A DNA stretch of 64,000 nt from Nemertoderma westbladi. Its lineage: Eukaryota; Xenacoelomorpha; Nemertodermatida; Nemertodermatidae. The translations under genes and the position numbers were made by a program. Below are positions 21,196 to 32,331 of this stretch, piece by piece. How positions within the stretch are numbered: position 1 is the stretch's first letter; each line of letters opens with the position of its first letter. Under the pieces are notes generated by a model. It worked only from the letters and a program-made list of their open reading frames with translations, was not told where the DNA came from and ran no database searches. The stretch is taken from positions 1 to 64,000 of the forward strand of contig JAUCBJ010004319.1 in assembly GCA_032718475.1 (NCBI GenBank), given 5' to 3'.

Positions 21196-23415
21196 TCATA
21201 ACTGGAAGTCTTTCTTAGTATTAAAGTGTGGGCGTTGTCTCCGTGCCATGAGTCGGGAATGGATAATGGCATCTCTGTTGTCTCGTCCAAGAACATCTTG
21301 TGACACTTCACTAACGATACGTACCATTCGCTCCACACCTTGTGAGTGTCCTGGAAACTTAAACCCATCAAAGTTGTCTAGATCCATCGATTGGTCAACA
21401 AACCCACTTAGTTGGTCGGTTGCTATCTTATGGGTTATTGGAGGCTCAGCACGTGGAACTGTTTCTTCAGCCCAGTTAATCAGGTCAACATAATCAGCAG
21501 CTTCGAAGTTGACACATGGTACTCTAAACTGACGCACTGTAAGTCCAGAATCAATACTTAGAGCTCGTATTTTAATTATCCTGCGGACAGCCAACTCTCG
21601 AATCACCTTTCTCTCATCACCTAGCATTCCAAGCAGGATATTCTCGGAGTGTGCCGCATATGCATTTCTTTGAATCACTGGGTCAATAATTGACTTGATG
21701 TTGTCAGAGAGAGAACGGGTCCAGTGCACCAATGAGAACAGATTGTAGGGTGCTTGGTATAGATAAGGCATCTTCTTAATCTTGAACCACAAGGCAGAGT
21801 ATATTGTAACTATGAAATGGACAATTGCTTTGAAGTCAGGTGTTGGGTCCAATGTGCTGACATACAATCGGCAAACTCTATTTGCCAGCGTAACCCACCT
21901 TGAATGCGCCAACTTGCCAGGATCTTGCTTGGCAAGATTTTCAGGACAATGGCCCTGGATTATTGCAAGTGTTATTTTATAGAGGTACTTCTGATCAGTG
22001 CTCAAATCGGCTATGATGTTATCTTCCAAGTTAACGAAGTTAGGTGAACTAATCTGGGCATATTTAACCACATCCAAAGTCTGGAGCTTTGGGATAACCT
22101 TATTATTTATCTGTTTCCCTATTTGTCCCTTAAAGCCATCTGGCCCAGACGTATCACCATCAATGCCCTTGAACATATGGCGGAGCGGTAGTTCATTGAT
22201 ATGAAGCAGACATACAGCCCAATGCACTGGACTCTGGATGTGTTTCTCTAGAAGACAAATAACACCAGCTTTCTGTCCAGTATTTGTGTTAGTGCCATCG
22301 CAACCCACAACACAGAGATCACCATAAGACAGACCATTATCTTCCAAAAAATTGACTATATTATCAACAATTGTAGGCGCCGTACCATTCATTGGAGATA
22401 TGTGACCAACATACACATTACCTGGTTCCTTAACTAAGACATAGTGGCTCTCATCTACCTTTTGTATATTGTTTGTTGTGGTATCTCGTTTTAGGGTGGT
22501 GTCTATCCTTCCATCAAAATAAAGCCCAGTAATGGCATCAGTATCACTTATAGCTTGACACTCTAAGCGTCGCTTTGCACGACATCTTCGTATTTTTGAT
22601 CGGTCTGTTACCAAATTAGGAGTAAATTCCATCTCCTCCATTCCACAAATATCCTGAATCGCTGCAGTTGTTATTGCAGCAGCAGCACGGTCTGAAATAC
22701 GAAATCTGTCTGCTTCACGGGATACATTGTCAAATTGGATGCGATTTTGTGAGCTTGATTGTTCAGGACAATCATTGTTTGAAGGTTGAACATTGTCAGC
22801 ACCCTCATCACCGACAATGCTACTGCAATCATCCTGGTCAATAGATTGAGACCCATCAGTTTGGTGTTCCAGTTGTCGCAAATTGCTGTGATATTCACTA
22901 TGTTCTAAACTCATCCTATATTCCTCCCGTTTCTGTTTCGCTTGAAACTTTTGATCAACCCCACCTATATGTAACGTGCGAGGTTCACGCTGGTCACCAA
23001 CAAACTGAAGTTCAATGGGACTGATGTCACCATCTGAAACAACATCAAACAGCGAATCGAATTTCTTATTAAATTCATCAAGTCTATCTACAAAAAATGG
23101 CTGTATACGTCTACTCTTGTTGACCCCTTCAAGCTTAGACTGAACTAGTTCCCATTCACGCAGTATCTTCTGGATAATACCATCTAGAGTATAAGCAGGA
23201 ACACTGGCTTTATCGTATATATCCAATACAGATTTTGCTACAGTTTCTGCCATTGGTCTCAATTTAAGTTCCTGTTTATCCCAATCTACAGTTTCACGGT
23301 GTTTCTGTTTAACTAGTCGACAGTACCGAAGCACATCTCCCGTTGTTGGAAGTTGGGATCCTGGTAGCTCTGCTGGATAGCCATAGAACCGTTTCACAGT
23401 CTGCCTTGTATCCAT
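21196..23415 (-). CDS. hAT-like transposase (739 codons, uninterrupted)
   Basis: Predicted to cut and rejoin the ends of the surrounding transposon. I chose the Met of MDTRQTVKRFYGYP (23413-23415) over one 14 codons upstream, because the extra residues look like translated leader. Visible features of an RNase H-fold transposase of hAT type: an acidic strand LYFDGRID (about residue 300), VVGCDGTNTNTG (about 370), HWAVCLLHINELPLRHMF (about 395), and SRWVTLANRVCRLYVS (about 490), comparable to the C-terminal RW block of hAT proteins. An acidic, Ser/Gln-rich linker occupies residues about 185-245. No BED zinc finger was recognised. No frameshift or stop interrupts the gene. Similar proteins occur widely in invertebrate genomes; this exact subfamily I cannot name. 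Confidence 0.75.
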   Translation of the reverse strand: MDTRQTVKRFYGYPAELPGSQLPTTGDVLRYCRLVKQKHRETVDWDKQELKLRPMAETVAKSVLDIYDKASVPAYTLDGIIQKILREWELVQSKLEGVNKSRRIQPFFVDRLDEFNKKFDSLFDVVSDGDISPIELQFVGDQREPRTLHIGGVDQKFQAKQKREEYRMSLEHSEYHSNLRQLEHQTDGSQSIDQDDCSSIVGDEGADNVQPSNNDCPEQSSSQNRIQFDNVSREADRFRISDRAAAAITTAAIQDICGMEEMEFTPNLVTDRSKIRRCRAKRRLECQAISDTDAITGLYFDGRIDTTLKRDTTTNNIQKVDESHYVLVKEPGNVYVGHISPMNGTAPTIVDNIVNFLEDNGLSYGDLCVVGCDGTNTNTGQKAGVICLLEKHIQSPVHWAVCLLHINELPLRHMFKGIDGDTSGPDGFKGQIGKQINNKVIPKLQTLDVVKYAQISSPNFVNLEDNIIADLSTDQKYLYKITLAIIQGHCPENLAKQDPGKLAHSRWVTLANRVCRLYVSTLDPTPDFKAIVHFIVTIYSALWFKIKKMPYLYQAPYNLFSLVHWTRSLSDNIKSIIDPVIQRNAYAAHSENILLGMLGDERKVIRELAVRRIIKIRALSIDSGLTVRQFRVPCVNFEAADYVDLINWAEETVPRAEPPITHKIATDQLSGFVDQSMDLDNFDGFKFPGHSQGVERMVRIVSEVSQDVLGRDNRDAIIHSRLMARRQRPHFNTKKDFQL

Positions 23416-23805
23416 AGTAGGCCTACTACACAGCAATAAAACACAACATATATTCAATAATTATGCCACTAATATAGCAGATAAACCTTCAAATCACACT
23501 AACAGTAACACTAACAGATACAGCTGAGTTAAAAAGCTGGGTAAAAATACAACGGTATTGTGTCAGTCATCAAATTGGATTGAGCTTAGGCCAATGTCAG
23601 TAGGCCTACCATACTGGCATCAGAATACCTACTCCAGTAGTGCAGTAGTCCTACTAGTTTTACGAACTTAAAAGATCAATTTCTCCTAAACTAGTTTGAA
23701 TTTCCCTCCATTTTTATATCCTTGGTACTTGTGGGGCGAGCCACGAAGTTGGCGGAGCCTTAGCGAATTGACACTGTTAGGGGGTGGGTCAATTTATGCA
23801 AATAG

Positions 23806-23872
23806 TTGTCGTCGTCGTCGTCGTCGTCGTTGTCGTCGTCGTCGTTGTCGTCGTCGTCGTTGTCGTCGTCGT
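23806..23872 (+). repeat. CGT trinucleotide microsatellite
   Basis: GTC/CGT triplets interrupted by periodic GTT triplets. The arginine-rich frame across it is an artefact of the repeat. Confidence 0.9.
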
Positions 23873-23998
23873 TACGATTTTGACATGCTAATAACTTTGT
23901 CGGATTTAAAGCTGCCAAGTTGAAAATTTGTAGGTATCAATATGAGCAAAAGTTGAGATTTTTGAGAGACTTTCAGACACCATCAGTGCAATGGTCTC

Positions 23999-25191
23999 CC
24001 GCTAGAGGGCCACATGTCTAAACATTAAATGGCCACCCATTTCTTTGCTTTTAATCCGTTTAAGCTGAAACTTGGGAAGTATGTACTAGACCATTAGCTG
24101 TAAATTTCAAAGGAGGCTAATCTGTCTGCAGTTCTCCAGTCTGCCGCTAGAGGGCGAAATGTCCCGAATGTGAAATTATTCTTCCATTTAGTTGTTTATG
24201 ATCTGATTACGCTGAAACTTGTCATATATGTACTAGATGACATCCTGAGTCTTTGTGTGGATTGTAATCGGTCCGAAGTTTTCCAGTCTCACGCTAGAGG
24301 GCCACATGTCTAAACATTAAATGGCCACCCATTTCTTTGCTTTTAATCCGTTTAAGCTGAAACTTGGGAAGTATGTACTAGACCATTAGCTGTAAATTAC
24401 AAAGGAGGCTAATCTGTCTGCAGTTCTCCAGTCTGCCGCTAGAGGGCGAAATGTCCCGAATGTGAAATTATTCTTCCATTTAGTTGTTTATGATCTGATT
24501 ACGCTGAAACTTGTCATATATGTACTAGAAGACATCCTGAGTCTTTGTGTGGATTGTAATCGGTCCGAAGTTTTCCAGTCTCCCGCTAGAGGGCCACATG
24601 TCTAAACATTAAATGGCCACCCATTTCTTTGCTTTTAATCCGTTTAAGCTGAAACTTGGGAAGTATGTACTAGACCATTAGCTGTAAATTTCAAAGGAGG
24701 CTAATCTGTCTGCAGTTCTCCAGTCTGCCGCTAGAGGGCGAAATGTCCCGAATGTGAAATTATTCTTCCATTTAGTTGTTTATGATCTGATTACGCTGAA
24801 ACTTGTCATATATGTACTAGAAGACATCCTAAGTCTTTGTGTGGACAGTAATCGGTCCGGAGTTTTCGAGTCTGCCGCTAGAGGGCGAAATGTAGGAAAG
24901 TGTTAACCTTTGCGAATTCCTTGATCTTAATCTATTTAAGCTGAATTTTGGAATATACAGTACCGGTATGTACTAGACCACATGCCTCGTCTTTGTGAGG
25001 AAGGTGATCGATCCGTAGTTCTTTAATATGCCGCTAGAGGGCTAAATGTATGAAAGTGAAAACCTTCCAACATTTCGTTATTTATGATCCGTCAATCGGA
25101 AACTTGGTAGATATGTAATAGACCATAGGATGTGGCTTTGTAGGGAAACTAATCCTTCCTTCTTCAGTTACCCAGTCTCCCGCTAGAGGGT
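23999..25191 (+). repeat. Nine CCGCTAGAGGGC motifs at ~146-bp spacing
   Basis: CCGCTAGAGGGC, or a one-base variant, occurs at about 23999, 24144, 24290, 24436, 24583, 24728, 24875, 25031 and 25180. Alternate units continue with CACATGTCTAAAC or GAAATGTCCCGAA, giving a 292-bp dimer. The motif fits the CTCF core consensus CCASYAGRKGGC except A to G at position 3. Binding is a hypothesis. Confidence 0.8.
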
Positions 25192-25979
25192 TAACGTTTT
25201 CCGGGAAAATCTTCTCCTATGTTTTTATAATCCTTTCGAGTTGATACTTAGCATTAACTCATTTCACGTGCTGCGCGAAGGCCCCACTTCGTGTAGTAAA
25301 CTATACAATAAGATCTGGTTCCAGTGAGCCTGTCAATGATCGTATGTTACACAGGTCAAATATCAAAGATTTCATGGTAATTTCGGTTCACATATGACAA
25401 AATATATGGCATTGGAGGAACAGGTTCCTCTGTTCCGATTTCACCAACACTTTGATGGGCTCATTTATGCCTCCATATGTGTCTCTACCCAACGTTGTTT
25501 TGGATTTACTCCATTGGAAAAAAATTTTCGATTTTTCAAAAAATTTTCGAAAAAGAGCTACTTTTCGAAAATTTTCAAGCTTGGAGGAACGGGTAGCAAT
25601 GAACCAAATGACTTTTTATTTTGGAATTTTTCATGTAGTACCCAGTGTACAGTTTTGGCAATGTTGTAACCCAAAATGTCAAAAATGCACTTTTCACTCC
25701 ACCCTACTCTACATACATATTGGATACACACGGCTAAGTATATAGGAAAATATTTAATTCATTTAGATTTATGGATATCCTAATTAATTTTAGTTGATGA
25801 TCAACAAATAGTGTTTTGATTATTAAGTTTAATATCATTTGTCTTCTTTTCAGCCATATTAGATAATTCATTTCAATTAATTTATATAAATTAATATATT
25901 TTAACCAAGTTTAATTAATAATTTAAAATTATGTTTTGATTATATATATTTACTTTTTATATTTACATATACAAACTGG

Positions 25980-26270
25980 CAGTTATTAGTTTGTAAATCT
26001 GTGTGTGATTCTGTGATAAACTGGCAGTTATTATTGCAAATCTGCGGTTCTATATCTGTGGTTCTGTGATAAACTGGCAGTCATTATTGTAAATCTGTGG
26101 TTCTGTGATAAACTGGCAGTCATTATTGTAAATCTGTGGTTCTGTGATAAACTGGCAGTCATTATTGTAAATCTGTGGTTCTGTGATAAACTGGCAGTCA
26201 TTATTGTAAATCTGTGGTTCTGTGATAATTCTGTGATAAACTGGCAGTCATTATTGTAAATTAGTTATAT
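25980..26270 (+). repeat. 39-bp tandem array (right arm of second foldback)
   Basis: About six copies of a unit containing AAACTGGCAGTCATTATTG and TAAATCTGTGGTTCTGTGAT. The first and last copies are irregular. The motifs CTGGCAGT and CTGTGGTT recur singly in the left arm (20130-20600). Confidence 0.85.
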
Positions 26271-26384
26271 CATATCACGCCTCTGTAATTCAGAAATAAC
26301 GGCATTACCAGTTGAATTACACAACTTAGGGTTCTTTGTATGTACCGGTATAGTAAAAACCGGCAATTGTGAAAATACAACCGC

Positions 26385-28335
26385 CATTTTTACATTTCAT
26401 ACAAACCGCCGGTTTGAAAACTACATACGTGTTTATTAACAAGAACCGACAGTTTGAATATAAGACCACCATTTTTACATTTCATAAAAACCGCCGGTTT
26501 GAAAACTACATACATGTTTATTAACAAGAACCGACAGTTTGAATATAAATCCACCATTTTTACATTTCATAAAAACCGCCGGTTTGAAAACTACATACGT
26601 GTTTATTAGCAAGAACCGACAGTTTGAATATAAGACCACCATTTTTACATTTCATAAAAACCGCCGGTTTGAAAACTACATACGTGTTTATTAGCAAGAA
26701 CCGACAGTTTGAATATAAGACCACCATTTTTACATTTCATAAAAACCGCCGGTTTGACGTGTTTATTAACAAGAACCGACAGTTTGAATATAAGACCACC
26801 ATTTTTACATTTCATAAAAACCGCCGGTTTGACGTGTTTATTAACAAGAACCGACAGTTTGAATATAAGTCCACCGTTTTTACATTTCATAAAAACCGCC
26901 GGTTTGACGTGTTTATTAACAAGAACCGACAGTTTGAATATAAATCCACCATTTTTACATTTCATAAAAACCGCCGGTTTGAAAACTACATACGTGTTTA
27001 TTAGCAAGAACCGACAGTTTGAATATAAGACCACCATTTTTACATTTCATAAAAACCGCCGGTTTGAAAACTACATACGTGTTTATTAACAAGAACCGAC
27101 AGTTTGAATATAAGACCACCATTTTTACATTTCATAAAAACCGCCGGTTTGAAAACTACATACGTGTTTATTAACAAGAACCGACAGTTTGAATATAAGA
27201 CCACCATTTTTACATTTCATAAAAACCGCCGGTTTGACGTGTTTATTAACAAGAACCGACAGTTTGAATATAAGACCACCATTTTTACATTTCATAAAAA
27301 CCGCCGGTTTGACGTGTTTATTAACAAGAACCGACAGTTTGAATATAAGACCACCATTTTTACATTTCATAAAAACCGCCGGTTTGACGTGTTTATTAAC
27401 AAGAACCGACAGTTTGAATATAAGTCCACCGTTTTTACATTTCATAAAAACCGCCGGTTTGACGTGTTTATTAACAAGAACCGACAGTTTGAATATAAGA
27501 CCACCATTCTTACATTTCATAAAAACCGCCGGTTTGAAAACTACATACGTGTTTATTAACAAGAACCGACAGTTTGAATATAAGACCACCATTTTTACAT
27601 TTCATAAAAACCGCCGGTTTGAAAACTACATACGTGTTTATTAACAAGAACCGACAGTTTGAATATAAGACCACCATTTTTACATTTCATAAAAACTGCC
27701 GGTTTGACGTGTTTATTAACAAGAACCGACAGTTTGAATATAAGACCACCATTTTTACATTTCATAAAAACCGCCGGTTTGACGTGTTTATTAACAAGAA
27801 CCGACAGTTTGAATATAAGTCCACCGTTTTTACATTTCATAAAAACCGCCGGTTTGACGTGTTTATTAACAAGAACCGACAGTTTGAATATAAGACCACC
27901 ATTTTTACATTTCATAAAAACCGCCGGTTTGAAAACTACATACGTGTTTATTAACAAGAACCGACAGTTTGAATATAAGACCACCATTTTTACATTTCAT
28001 AAAAACCGCCGGTTTGACGTGTTTATTAACAAGAACCGACAGTTTGAATATAAGACCACCATTTTTACATTTCATAAAAACCGCCGGTTTGACGTGTTTA
28101 TTAACAAGAACCGACAGTTTGAATATAAGTCCACCATTTTTACATTTCATAAAAACCGCCGGTTTGACGTGTTTATTAACAAGAACCGACAGTTTGAATA
28201 TAAGACCACCGTTTTTACATTTCATAAAAACCGCCGGTTTGAAAACTACATACGTGATTATTAACAAGAACCAACAGTTTGAAAATAAAACCGCCATTTT
28301 TACATTTCATAAAAACCGCCGGTTTGAAAATTATA
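26385..28335 (+). repeat. 75/85-bp tandem array (right arm of second foldback)
   Basis: About 25 copies of a unit containing TTTACATTTCATAAAAACCG, CCGGTTTGA, TTTATTAACAAGAACCGACA and GTTTGAATATAA. Two unit lengths alternate: 75 bp, and 85 bp with an extra AAACTACATA. Blocks of three to four 75-bp units bounded by 85-bp units form higher-order repeats of about 310-480 bp. Runs of 75-bp units stay open in several frames because 75 is a multiple of 3. No protein is implied. Confidence 0.9.
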
Positions 28336-28799
28336 TGTTTTCATCAATAAGAACCGCCAGTTTGAAAATTTAATAACCACCTTTTTAATACAACCGTCAC
28401 TTTCTATGCAAAATTCCGCAATGACTACAGGTTTCGTTTCAGGTAATATAACCAATATATCTTAAACCGCCGGTTTAATATCGTAACCGGAGGTTACTAC
28501 CAGCCATTTTTGTATGATCCATACTAACCCCCGGTTTACAAATCACTACCGCAAGTACCTATCCATAACCAATGGTTAAAAAATCGACCGGCACTTACTT
28601 TTTTCAGTGTAGATCACATGGACTGTTTTTGTCACGTCTGTTTGTTGTCTCACCTAACCCACTTCATTTTGTCCCTCAATAATCCCCTCTGTGTTTCACA
28701 CAATCATTGACTAAACCACTAATATATATTTGTTCATTTACCGGTATAGCACATCTGCTTGATGAGTCTGCTTTATTGGGTTTATGATTACAGCTTTGC

Positions 28800-29230
28800 A
28801 AGATGCTTCATGTAGGGCACCAAATCTCTGGATGGCACATTCACAAGAATGCTACGCCGGGTTCATTGTGTCAAGTACAATGCACACATCTCCAACCAGA
28901 CACTATATAACATTGGAGGTGTCTCATTGGTTCCTCCAAGCTTGACACTAGAACAAAATCGCCTCCGCTTTGCAGGACATTGCTTTCGCCGTGAGGACCA
29001 GCCAGTGCATAATCTTGTACTTTGGCAGCCTCAGGGAGTGAATAAGCATGGTGGACAGCCCATGACTTTCTTGAGACGCATCTTAAAGGACACTGGCCTT
29101 GAAGATGCGGATGATCTAGCAAATGTCATGGATGATAGGGAGTTGTGGCGGCGCAATTTTGTCGACAAGCCGGCACAGCATTCTTAAAAATGCAGCTGCA
29201 GTGCAGCATGCCGATCCTAGTAGTAGTATG
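28800..29230 (+). pseudogene. Non-LTR retrotransposon (LINE) 3' end, 5'-truncated
   Basis: From about 28830 to the stop at 29185-29187 the frame reads KSLDGTFTRMLRRV, RLRFAGHCFRREDQ and GGQPMTFLRRILKDTG. This is the typical tail after the reverse-transcriptase domain of invertebrate LINEs (R-L-R-F-x-G-H-x-x-R, then G-x-P-x-x-F-x-R). The reverse transcriptase and endonuclease are absent, as in the usual 5'-truncated insertion. The sequence after the stop recurs at 9595-9650. It cannot be mobile. Confidence 0.8.
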
Positions 29231-30682
29231 TAGTGAAGTACCTGGTGTAGAGTAACATTACCAGCTAAACTCATATTCATTTGTATAAAGACAATTTGCG
29301 TCCAGTACCATACTCTACTAAATGAATTACCTACACTATTAAATGAAATATTGGATGAAAATAAAAATGTCCTACATGTTTATTTTATGTGAGACGTACA
29401 CTATTTAAGAACGTAACCGCTAACGTACTACCCGTAACCTGTACAGTACTTGTGAAATACCTTACGACCTCTCGTTGCGCTCGGTTCTTAGTTTTACACC
29501 TGTTTGCCAATATATAGCTCAAAAGTCTCCGTAAAGTCCACTTTGCCGAACCGGGTGAATACTTTACGTCTAGTCGACAAACTTTGAAAGTCAACGACAC
29601 AGCTTACATATTCATATTGTTCGTAATAGAGATTGATAACATCTCTGGGTTTTAGTGCAGTCTGAGTAATGTTTACACACGTTTTGCAATTAATTTTATG
29701 ATGTTCTGGAATACTTGTGTTTGTTATAAAGTGGATATATTTTGCTATTCATAACATATAAATTAAATTGTATGTATATAATGTTCATATCTTCAACTCG
29801 GAATTACTTTACAACAGTACCACTTTATCTTCCGTTCTCATCCCTTAATAATACAAATGTGTGGGTGGGTCTTACAAAGTGAAAAGAGTAATATCAATAA
29901 TAAGAGATGGAGAGAAGGCTATGGTTATAGATAATATTATATTGTGCTATATTTTGCCGGACACCATGTTTTCTATTGCATTTCCCTGTGACACATATGG
30001 CTCATTGCCTTTTCTCTAAAGTCTGAATCGATTCCATAGCCAATATTTGGCGGCTACCCATTAGTATTTATTTATTGTCTCTGGTGTGTCTGAACCATAT
30101 GGTTCCATGGTAGGGTTCGTAATGTAATCCAGATATGATAATATATTCCCCATTACGCTATTGTTATGACAAAATGGTAAAGTCATTCATGATTACTCCA
30201 TATGTGCCATATTTTATTATTATTAGCTTTTATTGGCTCTAAATGGAGACAACCCTTGTTATAGTTGAACTTATTGCTATGGAATATTGCAGGCCAATTC
30301 TATTTCCATTTGTATTCAATACCAGTGTGGATGTGGGTTACGTCTCAAGTTCTTGCTAGCTTATTGCGTTCGTACTGCAACTGGATTGCCAACTTATGTT
30401 GAGTCTGAATCTGAAACAAATGAATTACTCATCAGCTTATTTTATAATGTTTGTTTCCTAGTTTATAGTTACACTAACTGTATTAGAGATGTTATCTGTA
30501 TAGCGATAACTATTGCTCCTCTCTAAGCAATGAACAATAAATAGACTATGATACGTGTTGCTCTATATAACAGGGGATGTGCACGCACACGTCTTGTGGG
30601 GTGCACGTGATGTGAGTTGGGGGGAGGGGGCAGTTGTTTTTATGCCCTGTATTTTTTTACTTAAATGACATGTATAACACGA
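29231..30682 (+). other. Intron 3, gene-free stretch
   Basis: AT-rich, no convincing exon or element. A 79-codon frame at 30287-30526 shows no domain and no supporting splice sites. Confidence 0.5.
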
Positions 30683-32071
30683 GTGGGGCCTTCGTGCAGC
30701 AAAAGCTACAAGCCATATTGCGAATAATTTTAATTATACTATAGCTAGTTATATATTCTTGACTTCCGACAATTATGGCTTCCGAGACACACACACAATA
30801 ACAGACTTTTGGAAAACGGCTAAAAGGTAAACAAAAGAGTCTTATACCCCACAAACTACAAAACAATATAGAATCAGGATATTCAGCCTAAAATAAATAG
30901 TACTCAGCCCGTAGGGCCATCAAAGGACACAATCAAAACAAACAAAACAAAAACAAATATAATAACATGCTCAGCATACAGGTATGTATCGCAAGTCGCA
31001 ACCCGAATCCTAACCGCTATACACGTTCGTGGGCCCTTCGCGCAGCACGAGGCCCAGTTATCAGATACCGATTAAAATTAAGCAATTCTATCACAAAAAT
31101 CGGTATTTAAGAAATTTAACAAAACCGCCAAAAAATCAAAGAAGAGAGAAAAGTTCGCCCCCCTCCTAATCTGCAACACCCAGGCGCACAGAGGATTAAT
31201 GAAAGGCAGAGGTATCAACAGGAAATTTTGAATTTTAGGCATAGAGGCGACCTAATTTGTAAGAAATATTAATACTTACCTTATGCCGATAGTATTGATA
31301 CTGAAATATTGATTTATCACGTCACACCTCAACGAAATTATTTAGCTAATTATTATATTACCAATCACGATTAAAATACTTTACTTAGCCAATCATTTTG
31401 CGAGATAAATAATAAGCAAGCTGGCTAATGGTAGTCTGGCACCTTACACTAGTGCCTATGTCCTATGCTATAGATGTAATTACCCATTGCCAAGTAGTGC
31501 TGAGGTGGTTGGACTTGTTCCCAGCGCCAGCAGATAGGCTAGGCAATAGCAAGCATGCCAAGGAATGACGGAGCTGGAAGTATAGAGTGACGAAATGCAT
31601 TTTGATGAATTAATTACGTTTAGATCAATTAAAGACACATTTCTTAAAGCAAATCATTTCAACTAATTAAAAACTATAATGGAATTGGGTATGGAGATTA
31701 CAGCTGTATAATTTTTAAGTATAATTTTTTATATCTTATACTATAAAATAATTAATTTCCATTAATTTTGACGCAGCAAACATACCTGTATGTTGAGCAT
31801 GTTATTATATATATTTGTTTGTTGTTTTTTGTTTTGTTTGTTTTGATTGTGTCCTTTGATAGCCATACTGAGTACTATTTTGAGATTAATAATGTCCTGA
31901 TTCTATATTTTTTTATAGTTTTTTGGGTGTAAGACTCTTGTGTTTGTTAACCTTTTAGTTAATATACAGTATATATAACAAGCCCCCGTTAGTCAGTATG
32001 TCGTTACCCTATAATTATCATAGTATAATTATAACAGTTTGCTGATGGCTCGCAGTTTTAGCTCGCCCCAC
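30683..32071 (-). mobile_element. GTGGGGC-ended dispersed element with an internal inverted repeat (minus orientation)
   Basis: The ends are GTGGGGCCTTCGTGCAGC and TAGCTCGCCCCAC, matching the family at 23731-25287 in reverse. Inside, 30818-30990 and 31788-31962 are imperfect inverted repeats of about 170 bp (shared ATCAAAGGACACAATC and ATAACATGCTCA blocks). A second right-end-like motif (GGCCCTTCGCGCAGCACG) at about 31031 suggests nesting or tandem insertion. Confidence 0.5.
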
Positions 32072-32090
32072 ATATAAGTCTCTGCCCTGT

Positions 32091-32331
32091 TTCAAAAAGC
32101 AAACAGTCGGCCGAAGCCGGAGGCGACCCGAAGGCTCCTCTTTCGATAGCTGCTACCCGAGGGTAGGGGTGGGCGCTACTCCTATCCCAAGATTTGCTCC
32201 CAGTTATTATTTAACTGGTACTCATTTTATCGACCCCAGTGGATGAAAGGCTGAGTGGACCCTGGCGGGGCTGAACCTACAACCAATAGATTGCAGGCCC
32301 GGCGCTCAACCAACTGAGCTACACCTGCCCT
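32091..32331 (-). mobile_element. tRNA-derived SINE, second family
   Basis: On the minus strand it starts GGCAGGTGTAGCTCAGTTGG, a tRNA-like 5' half with A box, followed by a B-box-like GGTTCAGCCCC. The body includes AGCGCCCACCCC and CTTCGGGTCGCC and ends near GGCCGACTGTTTGC. A headless relative lies at 9410-9550. I call a SINE rather than a tRNA gene because of the unrelated body and the degraded 3' half. Confidence 0.7.

Larger units (their letters stand above)
23731..25287 (+). mobile_element. GTGGGGC-ended dispersed element with CTCF-like repeat array
   Basis: It starts GTGGGGCGAGCCACGAAG and ends GTGCTGCGCGAAGGCCCCAC; the outermost 7 bp are inverted repeats. After a (CGT)n/(TTG) run come ~146-bp units, most regular between 23999 and 24886 and organised as 292-bp dimers. 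A partial relative lies at 47590-48110 and a 265-bp internally deleted one at 51041-51305. No protein is encoded. Confidence 0.6.
20768..25706. mobile_element. hAT-type DNA transposon, complete, with ~298-bp terminal inverted repeats
   Basis: Both ends start TAGGGTGGAGTGAAAA and pair as inverted repeats over about 298 bp (20768-21066 and 25411-25706). Perfect 8-bp target duplications CTCTACAT flank the element at 20760-20767 and 25707-25714. It carries one long minus-strand gene (21196-23415). An 8-bp duplication is the hAT-superfamily signature. The terminal repeats are longer than in typical hAT elements. The element carries a further dispersed repeat (23731-25287). Confidence 0.85.
20008..28610. 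mobile_element. Second foldback-like element with 19-bp terminal inverted repeats, split by a hAT insertion
   Basis: The left end ACACTGAAAAAAGTAAGTG (20008-20026) and right end CACTTACTTTTTTCAGTGT (28592-28610) are perfect inverted repeats. Flanks AGATACAT (left) and AGATCACAT (right) look like an 8-9-bp target duplication with one indel. Both arms are filled with degenerate CCGGTTT/CTGGCAGT/CTGTGGTT motifs: irregular on the left (20030-20620), arrayed on the right (25980-28560). Without the inserted hAT copy it would be about 3.65 kb. There is no transposase of its own. The 8-bp-like duplication suggests mobilisation by a hAT enzyme; that is inference. Confidence 0.7.

Noticed and set aside
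26624-28373. Open frames with FINKNRQFEYKTTIFTFHKN-type repeats as a protein gene
   Set aside because: They follow the 75-bp satellite unit and end at each 85-bp unit. The antisense strand is just as open.
32250-32331. Minus-strand tRNA gene
   Set aside because: The 5' half is tRNA-like but no proper 3' half or acceptor stem closes, and the body continues as a SINE with a relative at 9410.
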